Origin: Runella aurantiaca
Lineage (GTDB): Bacteria > Bacteroidota > Bacteroidia > Cytophagales > Spirosomataceae
Length of the DNA stretch: 64,000 nt
Assembly (NCBI RefSeq): GCF_003339505.1
Contig: NZ_QPIW01000029.1
Span: forward strand, 24,615 to 88,614
Reading direction: 5' to 3'
How positions within the stretch are numbered: position 1 is the first letter of the stretch; each line of letters starts with the position of its first letter. This document shows, piece after piece, positions 61,879 to 64,000 of the stretch. Below the pieces are notes generated by a model. It made no database searches and was not told the DNA's origin. It worked only from the letters and a program-made list of their open reading frames with translations. Made by a program: the position numbers and the translations under genes.

Positions 61879-63789
61879 CTACATCAATTCCCAAGCGCTC
61901 TGATACGCATCGAGGCCTTCGACGTAGGTAATAAAATCAGCGTAAAACGGGAATTGCGCCAAGGTAGCGCTATCGCCCACCACGACGAGTTTCTTGCGGG
62001 CGCGGGTCATGGCCACGTTCATCCGGCGGATGTCGGCCAAAAAACCAATGATTCCTTCGCTGTTGCTGCGGGTCATGCTGATATATACCACGTCGCGTTC
62101 TTGTCCCTGAAAACTATCCACGGTATTGACGGCAATCTGAGTCCGATACGGTTGCAGTTCGGGCACATGGCTGAGTTGTTCGGCCAGTACCTGAATCTGC
62201 TGTTTGTAAGGAGCAATCACGGCTATGCTCGGAAAAGTTTCGCCCGTTTTTTGGGTGTCCCACTCGGCCGTAAGGAGCACGAGGTGCTTGAGGAGCAAGG
62301 CCGCTTCTTCAGGATTGGTACTGCTGGTGCCTTCCAATTTTTCTTCAAAGCCACAACCTGCAGTGTCAATAAACAACACGGGTTTATCGTCAGCAAAAAG
62401 CCGTCGCTGCGCCACCGACGCGTGCGCTTTGAGTTTGTTATGATAAAAAATTCGGGAAGAATAACCCATAATCTGCTCATTCATTCGGTACTGTTCTTCG
62501 AGCAGCGTCACTGCCTCGGGATGCGTGTTTACGCACTTTTCGAGCAACGTGGTACTCAATCCGTTTTTGGCTGCAATGTCTGATTTTATCGTGGGGGATA
62601 ATTGGCAATGGTCGCCCGCTAGAATCACTTTTTGGGCTTTCAGCATCGGAATCCAACACGCAGGCTCAAGCGCCTGACCCGCCTCATCAATCACGACCGT
62701 ATGATAACGTAATTCCCTGACAGTGTAATGATTAGACCCAACCAATGTAGCCGTAACCACTTGTGCTTTGACCAACAAATCATCAATGATGTACTGCTCA
62801 GTATTGCCCACTTCTTTCATAATCTTGTGCGCCTCGTCAAACAGTAACTTGCGTTGGTCACGTTCGGATTTGCCAAAATTACGTTTGTACTTGTGCGCCA
62901 TACCCTTAAACTCCTGCGCCTGTTTTTTAAGGCGCTTCGCTTCTTTCATTTGGGGGTGTTCGGCCATTTTGCTGTCGAGCGTCAGCGCCACCAATCGTTC
63001 GGTGACGCGGGCAGGATTGCCAACGCGCAGCACATTGAGCCCTTCTTCGTGCAGTTTTTCACTCAACAAATCTACTGCGGTATTGCTCGGCGCTACTACA
63101 AGCACTTTTTGGTTTTCGGCCTTGACCAACGCCTTGATTGCTTGCACCAAGGTCGTGGTTTTCCCCGTTCCAGGAGGCCCGTGTACGATGGCAAGCTCAT
63201 TGGCACTCAATATTTTATGGACGGCAGATTGCTGCGAAGAATTCAGTTTTGGGGCACTGAAGTAGGGAACCTGCTCTTGAAAAGTCGGCTTTTTTTCTCC
63301 CGTTAAAATATGAACCAACCGCGCAGTGGGTTCGCTCGCGCTTTTGTCGTACACCGCCGCCGCCTGCTTTAGTGCGGATTGCATTTCTTCGTAACTGTTA
63401 TCGTCAAAAAGAACGTCAATGCCTAGTTTCCCATCCCGCGACCACTCTGGCAGCTCATCAGTACGTAAGGTGATTTTCAGGCGATTGCCGTTTTGGTGCG
63501 TTACGGTTCCTTCAACACGGTCGTTTTTGGGGTCGTGGTTGCAAAAAAATACGGCAGGCATCCCAAACCGAAATTGATGCGAAATATCTTGGTGAGTGGT
63601 GCGTTCGAGTTCAACGGTCAAATAATCTCCCCGGCTCATTTCAGATCCTCTGATTGCTACCGGATACCACGTCAGGCCGTTGGCCCGGCGCTCGGCCACT
63701 GAAGATTGCTCGGTGAGTTTACGGTACTGATTATGGTCTTCTTCCCGTTCGGTTTTTAATAAATCAAGCAGCTTTTTAAAATACTCCAT
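61879..63789 (-). CDS. Superfamily 1 helicase, IGHMBP2/Dna2-like
   Basis: 636 residues. Walker A is VHGPPGTGKTTTL, Walker B DEAGQALEP, with further SF1 motifs LAGDHCQLSPTI, LLEEQYRMNEQIM, VDSFQGQERDVV and NVAMTRARKKLV. It is similar to the IGHMBP2/Upf1-like helicases that act on single-stranded nucleic acids. An N-terminal oligonucleotide-binding beta-barrel (about residues 35-150) precedes the motor. It stands alone. The upstream in-frame TTG at 63795 is less likely than ATG 63787-63789. Ordinary housekeeping or repair function is likely; a defence role is not indicated by the neighbours. Confidence 0.85.
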   Translation of the reverse strand: MEYFKKLLDLLKTEREEDHNQYRKLTEQSSVAERRANGLTWYPVAIRGSEMSRGDYLTVELERTTHQDISHQFRFGMPAVFFCNHDPKNDRVEGTVTHQNGNRLKITLRTDELPEWSRDGKLGIDVLFDDNSYEEMQSALKQAAAVYDKSASEPTARLVHILTGEKKPTFQEQVPYFSAPKLNSSQQSAVHKILSANELAIVHGPPGTGKTTTLVQAIKALVKAENQKVLVVAPSNTAVDLLSEKLHEEGLNVLRVGNPARVTERLVALTLDSKMAEHPQMKEAKRLKKQAQEFKGMAHKYKRNFGKSERDQRKLLFDEAHKIMKEVGNTEQYIIDDLLVKAQVVTATLVGSNHYTVRELRYHTVVIDEAGQALEPACWIPMLKAQKVILAGDHCQLSPTIKSDIAAKNGLSTTLLEKCVNTHPEAVTLLEEQYRMNEQIMGYSSRIFYHNKLKAHASVAQRRLFADDKPVLFIDTAGCGFEEKLEGTSSTNPEEAALLLKHLVLLTAEWDTQKTGETFPSIAVIAPYKQQIQVLAEQLSHVPELQPYRTQIAVNTVDSFQGQERDVVYISMTRSNSEGIIGFLADIRRMNVAMTRARKKLVVVGDSATLAQFPFYADFITYVEGLDAYQSAWELM

Positions 63790-63876
63790 GCCCAAAGGTA
63801 CGAGATAGTGGCCTAAATGACGTTTTTAATACGTTGATTTTTCCATTTATTGGCTTTTTGGGACTTATTAAATTAA

Positions 63877-64000
63877 GAGCATGTTTAAATTTTGGAAAAA
63901 GGCACCGGAATCATATCTTATGAGCGACCAAACTTATAATCTATGCAAACCTGTTATGAGGTTTTATCCGATGCCCGTTGGCAAGTTATCGAAGAAATTT
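63877..64000 (+). mobile_element. Left end of an IS5-family insertion sequence, cut by window edge
   Basis: GAGCATGTTTAAATTTT at about 63877-63893 looks like the terminal inverted repeat of an IS5-type element, preceded by TTAA as a possible target duplication. Inside it a transposase frame begins at 63943. The rest of the element lies beyond the window. Confidence 0.6.
63943..64000 (+). CDS. Start of an IS5-type transposase (partial)
   Basis: ATG 63943-63945 opens a frame of 19 codons reading MQTCYEVLSDARWQVIEEI before the window ends. The segment LSDARWQVIEEI is the typical N-terminus of IS5-group transposases (LTDxQWxxIEPLL). Nothing else can be said about it. Confidence 0.65.
   Translation, partial: MQTCYEVLSDARWQVIEEI

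Noticed and set aside
61879..63789. SF1 helicase as a defence-system component
   Set aside because: Stand-alone gene without nuclease or effector partner; similar helicases are common housekeeping genes in the phylum.

Overview
The window looks like chromosomal DNA of a Bacteroidota member, most likely the order Cytophagales (a Runella/Dyadobacter/Spirosoma-like bacterium; the genus is inference). It has two SusC/SusD outer-membrane pairs, a LytS-type propeller sensor kinase, Wzi-type capsule assembly protein, a LolA/FtsK pair, many lipoproteins with a short Cys lipobox, and several TAnnTTTG (-7) promoter boxes typical of the phylum. No rRNA, tRNA or CRISPR array was seen. About 46 protein genes are supported, plus a truncated gene at the left edge and the start of an insertion sequence at the right edge.

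Layout. 1-4.5 kb: a cut-off secreted protein, an ELWxxDGT-repeat protein with a dockerin-like tail, an esterase and a small unknown. 4.6-12.2 kb: housekeeping and general genes (transglutaminase-like protein, YgiQ radical SAM protein, DEAD-box helicase with a long leader, FtsE, small transaldolase). 12.5-27.7 kb: a SusC/SusD pair, then two giant FG-GAP/ASPIC lipoproteins, an ATP-grasp enzyme, a decayed toxin-antitoxin locus, an acyltransferase-like protein and a Rieske oxygenase, nearly all on the plus strand. 27.7-32 kb: an orphan sensory domain protein, a lipoprotein and RNase R. 32.2-42 kb: the arsenosugar radical SAM pair (carboxymuconolactone-decarboxylase-like protein plus ArsS), an AT-rich island with a DUF3223/HNH-like protein and dispersed repeats, and a minus-strand operon SusC - SusD - Na+/solute symporter - atypical metallophosphoesterase. 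42.2-54.3 kb: fatty acid hydroxylase, serine protease, atypical SDR, LolA, FtsK, PyrD, Wzi, acyltransferase 3, polysaccharide deacetylase, Upp. 54.3-64 kb: sensor kinase, barstar-like protein, YraN, kefF-kefC-araC operon, SF1 helicase, IS5-like element end.

How genes work together. SusC/SusD pairs import nutrients through the outer membrane. The 35-42 kb operon joins such a pair to an inner-membrane symporter and a phosphoesterase-like enzyme, and converges with arsS. KefF/KefC form a potassium-efflux unit with a co-transcribed AraC regulator. ATP-grasp, acyltransferase-like and Rieske genes form a small cluster that could make or modify an unidentified metabolite.

The most unusual items are that ATP-grasp/acyltransferase/Rieske cluster with its internal scars (a 20-codon PIN-toxin remnant, a duplicated 5' end of the Rieske gene, a palindromic repeat), the metallophosphoesterase that lacks several standard metal ligands, and several families of dispersed palindromic repeats, one apparently inserted in frame into a coding sequence.
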